From the NCBI GenBank assembly GCA_013375355.1, contig JABXJV010000414.1, forward strand, positions 1-6,137: a stretch of 6,137 nucleotides of DNA, given 5' to 3'. The position numbers and the translations under genes were made by a program. The notes below the pieces were generated by a model. That model had not been told where the DNA came from, searched no databases, and was given only the letters and a program-made list of their open reading frames with translations. Positions 1 through 5,459 of the stretch are shown here, one piece after another; position 1 is the stretch's first letter, and every line of letters starts with the position of its first letter. Source of the stretch: Candidatus Helarchaeota archaeon. Lineage in GTDB: Archaea > Asgardarchaeota > Lokiarchaeia > Helarchaeales > JABXJV01.

Positions 1-188
1 CAAGGTTAATTTTAGAATTTATTGGAATGATTAAAAGTTCAACTATTTAAAGAGTAATATTATAATTTTTTATTTCTCATTAGGACTTTCCAATCTTAAT
101 AAATAATTAAAAATTTAATTTATTAGATACCAATCATTTCCGACAAAATAAACTAATTTTTAAGTATTTTCTCATCGTAAAGGAATTC

Positions 189-195
189 AGGTGAT
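189..195 (+). promoter_or_regulatory. Shine-Dalgarno site that fixes a TTG start
   Basis: AGGTGAT matches the archaeal anti-Shine-Dalgarno sequence at 16S 3' ends over seven bases. It lies six bases before the TTG at 202, which is normal spacing. No in-frame ATG lies before the family's conserved N-terminal motif, so this site is the main reason for taking TTG as the start. The AT-rich stretch before it (1-188) holds several T/A-rich boxes, but I could not single out one TATA element. Confidence 0.75.
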
Positions 196-201
196 ATTTT
201 T

Positions 202-1365
202 TTGGGTAGTCTTTCTAAATTAGAAATATTGGGAGCACAATCAAAATATGACGTATCTAATTCCACATTTTCAAATAATTCTAATGCATTAAATAATATG
301 GAAAGTCTACCTCCAGGATGTTGCAAGTTATTATTACCAAATGGGGGATATATTAACGTTCTCAAGGTTCTTTTTTCTAATAAATGCATTCATGACTGCA
401 GATATTGCTTTAATTCGACCCAAAGTCTTCAAAAAAAGATATGTTTTGAAAGTCAAGAACTTGCTAATTTGTTTATGAATTTATATATGAGGAAATCTGT
501 AAAGGGGTTATTCTTGAGTTCTGCGGTCGTTAAAAATGCAGAAAAAACAATGGAACAAATGATTGAAACTGTAGAAATTTTGAGAAGCACCAAATATAGT
601 TTTAAGGGATACATACATCTTAAAGTTTTGCCCGGAGCTCCATACGATCTAGTAAAGCGTGGAGCAGTAGTAGCAGATAGAATGAGTGTCAATTTAGAAG
701 CTCCTAGTAAATCTCGCTTTTCGGAATTAACATCTACTAAGAATTATAAGTCTGATATTCTCACAAGATTAAGATGGCTTAGTGAATTAAAGGTTGAAAA
801 TGGATTCATCCGTTCTGGTCATACTACACAATTTGTAGTTGGAGCAAGTAATGAATCAGATAAAGAACTTTTAAAAACTTCAGATTTGTTATATAATAAA
901 TTTAATTTAAATCGTGCTTATTATTCAGCTTTTGAACCTATTAGGGATACTGCTTTGGAAAATCATCCTCCTACACCCTCAATTCGCCAGCACCGACTTT
1001 ATCAAACTGATTGGCTTCTTCGAATCTATAATTATAATTTTAAAGAGATTGAACTGGCATTTGGGGATGATGAAAATTTGCCTTTAACTAAAGATCCTAA
1101 AATCTTAATTGCAAGACAAAATAAAGATTTATATCCACTAGAAATTAATGAGGCATCTTATGAAGAACTTCTTCGAGTTCCAGGGATAGGTCCAAATACT
1201 GCTAAAAAAATTGTTACATATCGAAAATCTTCAAAAAAATTCAAAAAATTGATTCAACTAAAAAAAACGGGCGTTATTTTAAAACGAGCCTTACCTTTTA
1301 TTAAAATTCAAGGGAAATTTCAAAAAAATTTAAAGCACTTTATTAACATGAATACAAGATTTTAG
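202..1365 (+). CDS. Radical SAM protein with C-terminal helix-hairpin-helix, putative DNA modification/repair family
   Basis: This is a predicted cytoplasmic radical SAM enzyme of 387 residues, close to the roughly 400 usual for the family. The [4Fe-4S] cluster motif C-x3-C-x2-C is C62, C66, C69, followed by FN. Family-like blocks follow in order: KLEIL near the start, GLFLSS (102-107), TMEQ (116-119), GYIHLK (136-141), DRMSVNLE (159-166), TTQFVVGA (208-215), YYSAFEP (239-245) and HRLYQTDWLLR (263-273). A helix-hairpin-helix with PGIGPNTAKKI (327-337) forms the C-terminal part and probably contacts DNA. In bacteria this family is typically paired or fused with a uracil-DNA-glycosylase-like protein, hence the inferred role in DNA repair or modification; the substrate is unknown. 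No glycosylase partner is visible in this window. The start is TTG, supported by AGGTGAT six bases upstream. From memory, many homologues carry extra N-terminal cysteines (YDxSC, GRC); here those positions appear to be N20 and Y50. The gene stands alone and converges on the GTPase gene downstream. Confidence 0.9.
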   Translation: MGSLSKLEILGAQSKYDVSNSTFSNNSNALNNMESLPPGCCKLLLPNGGYINVLKVLFSNKCIHDCRYCFNSTQSLQKKICFESQELANLFMNLYMRKSVKGLFLSSAVVKNAEKTMEQMIETVEILRSTKYSFKGYIHLKVLPGAPYDLVKRGAVVADRMSVNLEAPSKSRFSELTSTKNYKSDILTRLRWLSELKVENGFIRSGHTTQFVVGASNESDKELLKTSDLLYNKFNLNRAYYSAFEPIRDTALENHPPTPSIRQHRLYQTDWLLRIYNYNFKEIELAFGDDENLPLTKDPKILIARQNKDLYPLEINEASYEELLRVPGIGPNTAKKIVTYRKSSKKFKKLIQLKKTGVILKRALPFIKIQGKFQKNLKHFINMNTRF

Positions 1366-1382
1366 AATTATTATCTAATTCT
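1364..1382 (+). terminator. Small inverted repeat at the stop codon of the radical SAM gene
   Basis: AGAATTA (1364-1370) and TAATTCT (1376-1382) form a perfect 7-bp stem with a 5-base loop, overlapping the TAG stop. It lies in the short convergent gap and may mark the transcript end. The stem is AT-rich and no strong T-tract follows it on the plus strand, so the terminator role is tentative. Confidence 0.3.
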
Positions 1383-1393
1383 TACATTAATTA

Positions 1394-1422
1394 AAGGAAA
1401 AATCAAATTATTTATTTTCCTT
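1394..1422. terminator. Possible bidirectional terminator between convergent genes
   Basis: AAGGAAAA (1394-1401) and TTTTCCTT (1415-1422) form an 8-bp inverted repeat with a 13-base loop that contains the stop codon of the minus-strand GTPase gene. Read on the minus strand, the far arm is a T-rich run (TTTTTCCTTT) just after the stop. This suits archaeal T-tract termination of the GTPase transcript. On the plus strand the second arm is also T-rich, so one element could serve both genes. Confidence 0.4.
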
Positions 1423-1950
1423 AGCTTGTTCTTGCGCAACCAAGACTTTGGAAAGTGCCTTGAATGCCTCTTCAACATTTTGCCCTGTCAAAGCCGAAGT
1501 TTCCAAAAAACGAAACGCACTTACACGTCCTCCAAGTTCATTTCCTTCAAAGGAATCTACTCGCTTAAGTTTTGCAGGCATATCATTTTTGTTTGCAACT
1601 AAAATCACGGGAACTTTTTCTTCTTTACAAAAATTCTTAAAATCAGTGAACCAATAATCCTCGATATGCTTAAATGTGATAGGTCTAGAAACATCGTAGA
1701 CCATTATACAGCCTGAGGAGCCTTGATAATAAACATGGCGCATATCTGTCCACCTCTCTTGACCTGCAATGTCCCAAAGTGTCAAATTTATAGTGTCTTT
1801 TTCAAAGGTTACTGTCTTTCGGAGAATGTTGGTGCCAATGGTTTCCTTATAGTCTGCTTCAAAGGTATCTTGAATAAATCTATTTATAAGACTAGTTTTT
1901 CCAACGGCGGGATCACCTATAATAATAATCTTAAAGACATATTCGGACAT
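1408..1950 (-). CDS. Rab/Ras-like small GTPase (Asgard type)
   Basis: A complete single-domain GTPase of 180 residues, the usual size for Rab/Ras proteins. All five G motifs are visible: G1 GDPAVGKT (12-19), G2 threonine T37 within ETIG, G3 WDIAGQE (59-65) with catalytic-type Gln64, G4 NKND (120-123) and G5 ETSAL (150-154). YYQGSSG and MVYDVS (74-88) are Rab-like. Such proteins are GTP/GDP switches; in eukaryotes they steer membrane traffic, and in Asgard archaea they are numerous with largely unknown partners. Pro14 occupies the position of Ras Gly12. The C-terminus ends in AKENK with no cysteine, so there is no prenylation signal, and membrane attachment, if any, must come from a partner. 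The ATG at 1950 is preceded by AAGGAGAT (1959-1966, minus strand) at 8-base spacing. By hand count the gene is about 38% GC against about 26% in the next gene, with many C-ending codons. It is transcribed alone, divergent from the ATP-grasp genes. Confidence 0.95.
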   Translation of the reverse strand: MSEYVFKIIIIGDPAVGKTSLINRFIQDTFEADYKETIGTNILRKTVTFEKDTINLTLWDIAGQERWTDMRHVYYQGSSGCIMVYDVSRPITFKHIEDYWFTDFKNFCKEEKVPVILVANKNDMPAKLKRVDSFEGNELGGRVSAFRFLETSALTGQNVEEAFKALSKVLVAQEQAKENK

Positions 1951-2145
1951 ATACGGTTATCTCCTTCGATTTTCCTCAATTATTTGAAAATGGTTGAAAT
2001 TTTTGTTTTAAGGTATAATCTTCAATTAATAGATATGATATACTTATAGAGATTTTTCTGTCTTTATTAAATTAGTGGTGCTGTTGAGGGTAATTTAATG
2101 AGTTTAATATGCAATAATTTTGATTTATGAAAGGTTTTAATTAAT

Positions 2146-2153
2146 TTTATATT
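2146..2153 (+). promoter_or_regulatory. Candidate TATA box for the ATP-grasp operon
   Basis: TTTATATT resembles the archaeal TATA box and ends 38 bases before the ATG at 2192. With the usual distance of about 26 bases, transcription would start near 2175 and leave a leader of fewer than 20 bases. That fits the lack of a clear Shine-Dalgarno site before this gene. In DNA this AT-rich such boxes occur by chance, so the call is tentative. The opposing GTPase promoter must lie in the same 241-base divergent region; a weaker candidate, GATTATACC on the minus strand, is at 2012-2020. Confidence 0.3.
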
Positions 2154-2191
2154 TAATAGTAAAATGTTTCATTAAGAATGGACGATTTTAA

Positions 2192-3070
2192 ATGATTCTG
2201 ATTATTTGTTATCCAACAACATATGAATCTATGAGACTCAAGGAAGAATTGACAAAGAAAAATCTCAACTTTAAAATGATTCGCTGGCAAGACATAGTAT
2301 TACCGTTTAAAGAGATACCAGAAATATGTTTGATACGTGGATCTGTAGATTTAGATATTCATTTCGCAATTCCTTATATGGAAACTATAATAGAAGAGTT
2401 AGAACGGATGGGATGTATAACAATTCCACCTATTAAAATGATTACTAAATGTGACAAAGCTACCACTTACCTTTTGTGGAAAAAATACTTAAAAAATGTA
2501 ATTAAAATGCCAGAATCAATAATAACTGTTAATATGGAAAAAGCAATTCAATTTCTTAAAAATAAAAAAATCGCTGTGTTTAAACCTATTGTTGGAGGGT
2601 TGGGGAGAGGTGTAGAATTAATAAAAGAAAATGAGATAGAAAAATTAGAAAAACTTACTAAAAAATTTGGAATTATTTTTCTGCAAGAGTTTATTCCAAA
2701 TAGAGATTATGATATTAGAACAGTCTTTATTGGAGAAGAATTTATTTCTCAATATATCCGATATAATCCCTCTGATTTTCGCAATAATATACATCTTGGG
2801 GGACAAGGAAAAACAATTGAACAAATGGAAGAAAAAGACCCGGATATAATAAAATTTTGTGAAAAATCGGAGGAGCTTGCATATTATTTAAAGGCTGTTG
2901 TTAAATTTAACATGTTTGGGATTGATACAATTCCCTCTAAAGAGGGTGAATTATATTTTCTAGAAATCAATCCGTTTTTTGGTTTCAAAGGTATGGATAA
3001 AACTAATAATACCGATGTAGCCAAAATAATGGTCGAATTTATTATAAGAACACTTAATAATACCCATTAA
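2192..3070 (+). CDS. RimK/MptN-like ATP-grasp ligase, first of a pair
   Basis: A 292-residue ATP-grasp protein resembling the RimK family of carboxylate-amine ligases, which activate a carboxylate as acyl-phosphate and join it to an amine, often glutamate. The N-terminal strand MILIICYP starts a preATP-grasp domain (about 1-80). DKATTYLLW (88-96) precedes the central domain. The ATP-binding signature is FKP with Lys131, followed by the glycine-rich loop GGLGRG (135-140). Other family elements are QEFI (165-168), DIR (174-176), NNIHLGG (198-204), GID with Asp245, and LEIN with Glu258 and Asn260 as likely metal ligands; the active site looks intact. The blocks QEFI, DIR, NIHxGG and FGFKG resemble archaeal MptN (tetrahydromethanopterin:glutamate ligase) and related enzymes, but that assignment is not secure. 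CofF-like or LysX/ArgX-like roles are alternatives. The ATG follows an in-frame TAA directly and lacks a clear ribosome site. It is the first gene of an operon with the next ATP-grasp gene. Confidence 0.85.
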   Translation: MILIICYPTTYESMRLKEELTKKNLNFKMIRWQDIVLPFKEIPEICLIRGSVDLDIHFAIPYMETIIEELERMGCITIPPIKMITKCDKATTYLLWKKYLKNVIKMPESIITVNMEKAIQFLKNKKIAVFKPIVGGLGRGVELIKENEIEKLEKLTKKFGIIFLQEFIPNRDYDIRTVFIGEEFISQYIRYNPSDFRNNIHLGGQGKTIEQMEEKDPDIIKFCEKSEELAYYLKAVVKFNMFGIDTIPSKEGELYFLEINPFFGFKGMDKTNNTDVAKIMVEFIIRTLNNTH

Positions 3071-3072
3071 TT

Positions 3073-3077
3073 GGAGG
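3073..3077 (+). promoter_or_regulatory. Shine-Dalgarno site that fixes a second TTG start
   Basis: GGAGG lies six bases before the TTG at 3084, inside the 13-base gap between the two ATP-grasp genes. It supports TTG as the start, gives the full N-terminal strand MRKIAILCN, and indicates translation of the second gene from the same transcript. Confidence 0.75.
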
Positions 3078-3083
3078 CATTTA

Positions 3084-3962
3084 TTGAGGAAAATCGCAAT
3101 TCTATGCAACTCAAAACTATATTCGAGTTATTCAAATAAAGTTAAATCTGCTTTAGAGGCCAAAAATATTCAAGTTGAGATATTTTTTAGCGATAATTTG
3201 GACATAAATAATGAAAAAATTTTTGAATTTGATTTAATTTATTCCAGATTGAGCGGTCTAAAGTGGACCTATGAAATTATGTCCCAAATTGCTAATAATG
3301 GTTTAAATTTAATTCCAAATTTTGATTATTATAGACTTTCGCAAAATAAATACATTTCTGCAGCAATGTCTCAAAAATATGGTATAAAAACCCCAAAAAC
3401 TTATTTAATCTCTACTTATCCCAAATTTCTAGATGAAAATCTTAAAATTGCAGAAAAAATAGGTTTCCCAATTGTTCTTAAACCCTTATACAGTTCTTTG
3501 GGAGGAACACTATGCTTTAAGATTGAAAATGAAAAAGAATTAAAGTCTAGTATGGCAAATTTATTAAAATGTCATCATGAGGGAACTGATTTAATAGGGA
3601 CATACGATTATGGCATCATTCAAGAATTTATTATCTACAAAAAATTAGTAAGATCTCTAGTTATTGATGGAAAAACAGTTGTTTGTGGATATGATTCTCC
3701 AAAAAATAACTGGAAATGTTCAGTTTGTTTAAACCCCGATATCCAGTTATATGAATCTAAAATGATGCCGGAATTAAAAAAATTTAATAAAGCAATTTAT
3801 AATGCATTTAAAGGGGAAATAATGATTGTAGATGTATTTGAAACTGGTACGGGTTATGTATTTAATGAATGTAATAATGCATGTGGACTTTTTAACCTTG
3901 AACACGTTTCAGGAATAAATTGTGCAGAAATTATTGCAGATTTTCTAATTAAGAAATTATAA
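3084..3962 (+). CDS. RimK/LysX-like ATP-grasp ligase, second of a pair
   Basis: A second ATP-grasp protein of 292 residues, 13 bases after the first and surely co-transcribed. MRKIAILCN begins the preATP-grasp domain. YSRLSG (53-58) and QNKYISAAM (87-95) match the order seen in RimK/LysX enzymes. The catalytic domain has VLKP with Lys133, the loop SSLGG (137-141), QEFI (180-183), Arg190, Trp210, Asp250 and NECN with Glu262 and Asn264. The metal- and ATP-binding residues therefore look complete. The NExN form recalls LysX/ArgX, but no LysW carrier gene is seen here. C212-x2-C215 lies where relatives have the substrate-loop TN-x-GG region, and C263 and C267 flank the metal-ligand Asn; this is unusual. 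Sequence similarity to the first protein is limited to the family motifs, so the two probably act on different substrates or successive steps. The reaction is inferred to be an amide/peptide-type ligation; methanofuran- or tetrahydromethanopterin-type side-chain additions are possible but unproven. Confidence 0.82.
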   Translation: MRKIAILCNSKLYSSYSNKVKSALEAKNIQVEIFFSDNLDINNEKIFEFDLIYSRLSGLKWTYEIMSQIANNGLNLIPNFDYYRLSQNKYISAAMSQKYGIKTPKTYLISTYPKFLDENLKIAEKIGFPIVLKPLYSSLGGTLCFKIENEKELKSSMANLLKCHHEGTDLIGTYDYGIIQEFIIYKKLVRSLVIDGKTVVCGYDSPKNNWKCSVCLNPDIQLYESKMMPELKKFNKAIYNAFKGEIMIVDVFETGTGYVFNECNNACGLFNLEHVSGINCAEIIADFLIKKL

Positions 3963-4014
3963 AAGTAATTAATTAATTATTTAATCTTAAATACAATATT
4001 ATGGTGTTTAAAAT

Positions 4015-4875
4015 ATGGTAACTTTCCACGTATTGAAGGAAGATTTTGAGTTTTATAAAACTTCTGGTTTGAGTTTAACGAGTATTGTGATGATATCTTG
4101 GTTTATTTATGCTCTATTCAGTGAAAATTATTTAGGTCATCAATTTTTTAATAATTTAGGCTATCTTTTTATCCCGGTGCTTAGACCTGACTTTATTATA
4201 TATTTAGCTGTTGTTCCAATAGTGACCACCTTCTGGAATATAATTTTTCAGTCCAGATATAGGATAAAATATGTGGTCAAATCATACCCAATCATGTACA
4301 TGATGACACCCTTTTTCCTTGATAATTTCTATTTTTTATTAAATCACGTTCCTCCTGAGTCATTTATTGAGATACAATTTGTATTTATTTCCAATCCAAC
4401 AGTTCTTACATACCAACTACTTACAATTTTTTATTTGCTAATGGGTTTTGTAGTTTTATTTTATGCATATGAGATCTGGCATGTTCTTCTTGCGATGGCT
4501 TTCGCAATTGCTGAATTTAGTAGCTTGCTAATAGCTCCAATATTAGAATCTCAAATTATGGAGGTCGTAATATTTTTATATTCAACAGAGCCTATTACTG
4601 GATTTATATTAGGAAATCAAATAAAAAATTGGTATGTTTCGTTTGAAACAAATTCGGAACTCTATCTCACTGTCTATTTTATGTTAGTTTTGATTGTAAC
4701 GATAATGATGGTGTATTTTAAGTATAGATTAGGAAGTAACTGGTGGGAGAAAAGACCTGTGGACGTTTCTTCCTCTAAAATTATAAGATTTATCAAAATT
4801 GTTGAAGTACCGATGCCAGAAGAAAGAAATTTTAAGATATTTCAAAAAGATAAAAGCAAAACTTCTAAAAATTAA
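4015..4875 (+). CDS. Polytopic membrane protein of unknown function
   Basis: I do not recognise this 286-residue protein. It is an integral membrane protein with about six hydrophobic segments, roughly at 20-36, 50-78, 91-110, 129-151, 155-177 and 216-236. A short polar N-terminus precedes them, and a charged, lysine-rich tail of about 50 residues (237-286) follows. That tail begins with KYRLGSNWWEKRP and is likely cytoplasmic by the positive-inside rule. Aromatic residues are abundant and there is no recognisable enzymatic or transporter motif; E153-x2-H156 and D103-N104 in or near membrane segments are the only obvious polar features. The ATG at 4015 has a weak GGTG (4003-4006) eight bases upstream. 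The gene follows the ATP-grasp pair by 52 bases on the same strand, so co-transcription is possible but not shown; TTAAATA at 3987-3993 could equally be its own promoter element. The gap opens with a perfect 14-base TAAT-type palindrome (3966-3979) of low complexity. Confidence 0.8.
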   Translation: MVTFHVLKEDFEFYKTSGLSLTSIVMISWFIYALFSENYLGHQFFNNLGYLFIPVLRPDFIIYLAVVPIVTTFWNIIFQSRYRIKYVVKSYPIMYMMTPFFLDNFYFLLNHVPPESFIEIQFVFISNPTVLTYQLLTIFYLLMGFVVLFYAYEIWHVLLAMAFAIAEFSSLLIAPILESQIMEVVIFLYSTEPITGFILGNQIKNWYVSFETNSELYLTVYFMLVLIVTIMMVYFKYRLGSNWWEKRPVDVSSSKIIRFIKIVEVPMPEERNFKIFQKDKSKTSKN

Positions 4876-4883
4876 GAAAAATA

Positions 4884-4913
4884 GAATAAATAATTTGAAT
4901 TTTATATTTATTC
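4884..4913. repeat. Inverted repeat after the membrane protein gene
   Basis: GAATAAATA (4884-4892) and TATTTATTC (4905-4913) are a perfect 9-base inverted repeat with a 12-base spacer, starting 8 bases after the stop codon at 4875. It could form a weak hairpin at the transcript end or be a binding site for a dimeric regulator of the next gene. No T-tract follows it immediately, so the role is open. Confidence 0.4.
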
Positions 4914-4951
4914 AACCAATTCTCAAAAATAAAATTTTTAAGTAATTCAAT

Positions 4952-4959
4952 TTTAAATT
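4952..4959 (+). promoter_or_regulatory. Candidate TATA box for the small membrane protein gene
   Basis: TTTAAATT matches the archaeal TATA pattern. A start of transcription about 26 bases downstream (near 4981) would leave a leader of about 20 bases containing GAGAGG (4986-4991), the probable ribosome site nine bases before the ATG at 5001. The AT-rich background makes this tentative. Confidence 0.3.
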
Positions 4960-5000
4960 AAAATTATTCCAGACTAAGTTTTATTGAGAGGATAATAAAA

Positions 5001-5381
5001 ATGGAAAAAGATAATTATTATAAGTATTTGTTTTTAATAGCTGCCCTATGGAATATAATCCTTGGAACATTGTTCTTTCTTATGTCTATTACGGATCCTT
5101 CCGCAGTCTTCCCAACTGAAATAATTATACCTTCCCTATTCCCCATCCACGGGCTAATAAGTTTAGTAATTGCTTATGGAATTGGTTATTTTTTAGTTAG
5201 TAGGGATATAGATCAAAATCATGGAATTGTAATTATTGGTATAATTGGTAAATTGTTAATTTTCTTATGTTCCGTTGTTTACTATGGCCTTGGCGAACTT
5301 CAGCTCCTCAATCTTCTTATAGGAATTGGTGATCTAATCTTTGCGTGCTTATTCATTGAATTCTTAATTTATAAGAAATGA
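5001..5381 (+). CDS. Small four-helix membrane protein, function unknown
   Basis: A 126-residue hydrophobic protein with four probable transmembrane helices, at about 8-28, 47-66, 75-95 and 100-123, and a short KK C-terminus. Distinct conserved-looking motifs are AALWN (14-18), YGIGY (59-63), SRD-x3-NHGIV (67-77), IGKL (82-85) and GDLIFA (110-115). These give it the look of a conserved family that I have also seen in bacteria, but I cannot attach a name or function. Polar residues at helix ends (Arg68, Asp69, Asn73, His74, Lys84, Asp111) are the likely functional ones. The ATG has a GAGG-containing ribosome site at 9-base spacing. With 125 bases before it and a T-rich stretch after it, it is probably a single-gene transcript. 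Confidence 0.8.
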   Translation: MEKDNYYKYLFLIAALWNIILGTLFFLMSITDPSAVFPTEIIIPSLFPIHGLISLVIAYGIGYFLVSRDIDQNHGIVIIGIIGKLLIFLCSVVYYGLGELQLLNLLIGIGDLIFACLFIEFLIYKK

Positions 5382-5403
5382 AAATAAAATTCATATAAGC
5401 AAA

Positions 5404-5420
5404 TTTTTTCACTTTTTTTT
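5404..5420 (+). terminator. Double T-tract, archaeal-type terminator
   Basis: A run of six T (5404-5409) and a run of eight T (5413-5420) are separated by CAC. They lie 22 to 39 bases after the stop of the small membrane protein gene. Archaeal RNA polymerase commonly terminates at such plus-strand T-tracts without a stable hairpin, so this is the best terminator candidate in the window. It separates the membrane protein gene from the flavin-protein gene. Confidence 0.55.
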
Positions 5421-5421
5421 C

Positions 5422-5435
5422 AAATTCTTGAATTT
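5422..5435. repeat. Short palindrome upstream of the flavin-protein gene
   Basis: AAATTC (5422-5427) and GAATTT (5430-5435) are perfect inverted half-sites around TT, ending 24 bases before the ATG at 5460. The position and two-fold symmetry would suit an operator near the promoter of the flavin-protein gene. The half-sites are short and AT-rich, so chance is a real alternative. Confidence 0.25.
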
Positions 5436-5459
5436 AAAACAGATTAGAAGGTTATTTTT

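Noticed and set aside
3..50. Open frame from the window edge ending in TAA at 48-50, possibly the last 15 codons of an upstream gene
   Set aside because: Fifteen codons without recognisable motif cannot be told from chance; the other two forward frames close earlier, but that is not enough support.
153..389. Minus-strand open frame of 78 codons
   Set aside because: It lies opposite the radical SAM gene start, has no ribosome site or recognisable motif, and overlaps a well-supported gene.
1723..2049. Plus-strand open frame of 108 codons
   Set aside because: It overlaps most of the well-supported Rab-like GTPase on the other strand, shows no domain, and runs into the AT-rich promoter region; it is a shadow frame.
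1951..2191. Possible tRNA or structured RNA in the divergent region
   Set aside because: No tRNA-like arms, conserved T-loop sequence or GC-rich stems are visible; the region is AT-rich and better explained as two facing promoters.
2192..3962. Microviridin-type peptide macrocyclisation system (paired ATP-grasp enzymes)
   Set aside because: No precursor peptide with the expected core motif is seen nearby, and the first protein looks more like RimK/MptN enzymes than MvdC/MvdD.
2192..3962. LysX/ArgX with LysW carrier for lysine or arginine synthesis
   Set aside because: No LysW-like zinc-ribbon carrier or other lysine/arginine pathway gene is present in the window; the NExN motif alone is not decisive.
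3966..3979. Perfect palindrome made of TAAT repeats
   Set aside because: It is low-complexity AT sequence of a kind expected by chance in such a base composition; it is mentioned under the neighbouring gene but not called as a site.
4895..4945. TTG-started frame of 16 codons in the gap between the two membrane protein genes
   Set aside because: No ribosome site, no motif, and it overlaps the inverted repeat.
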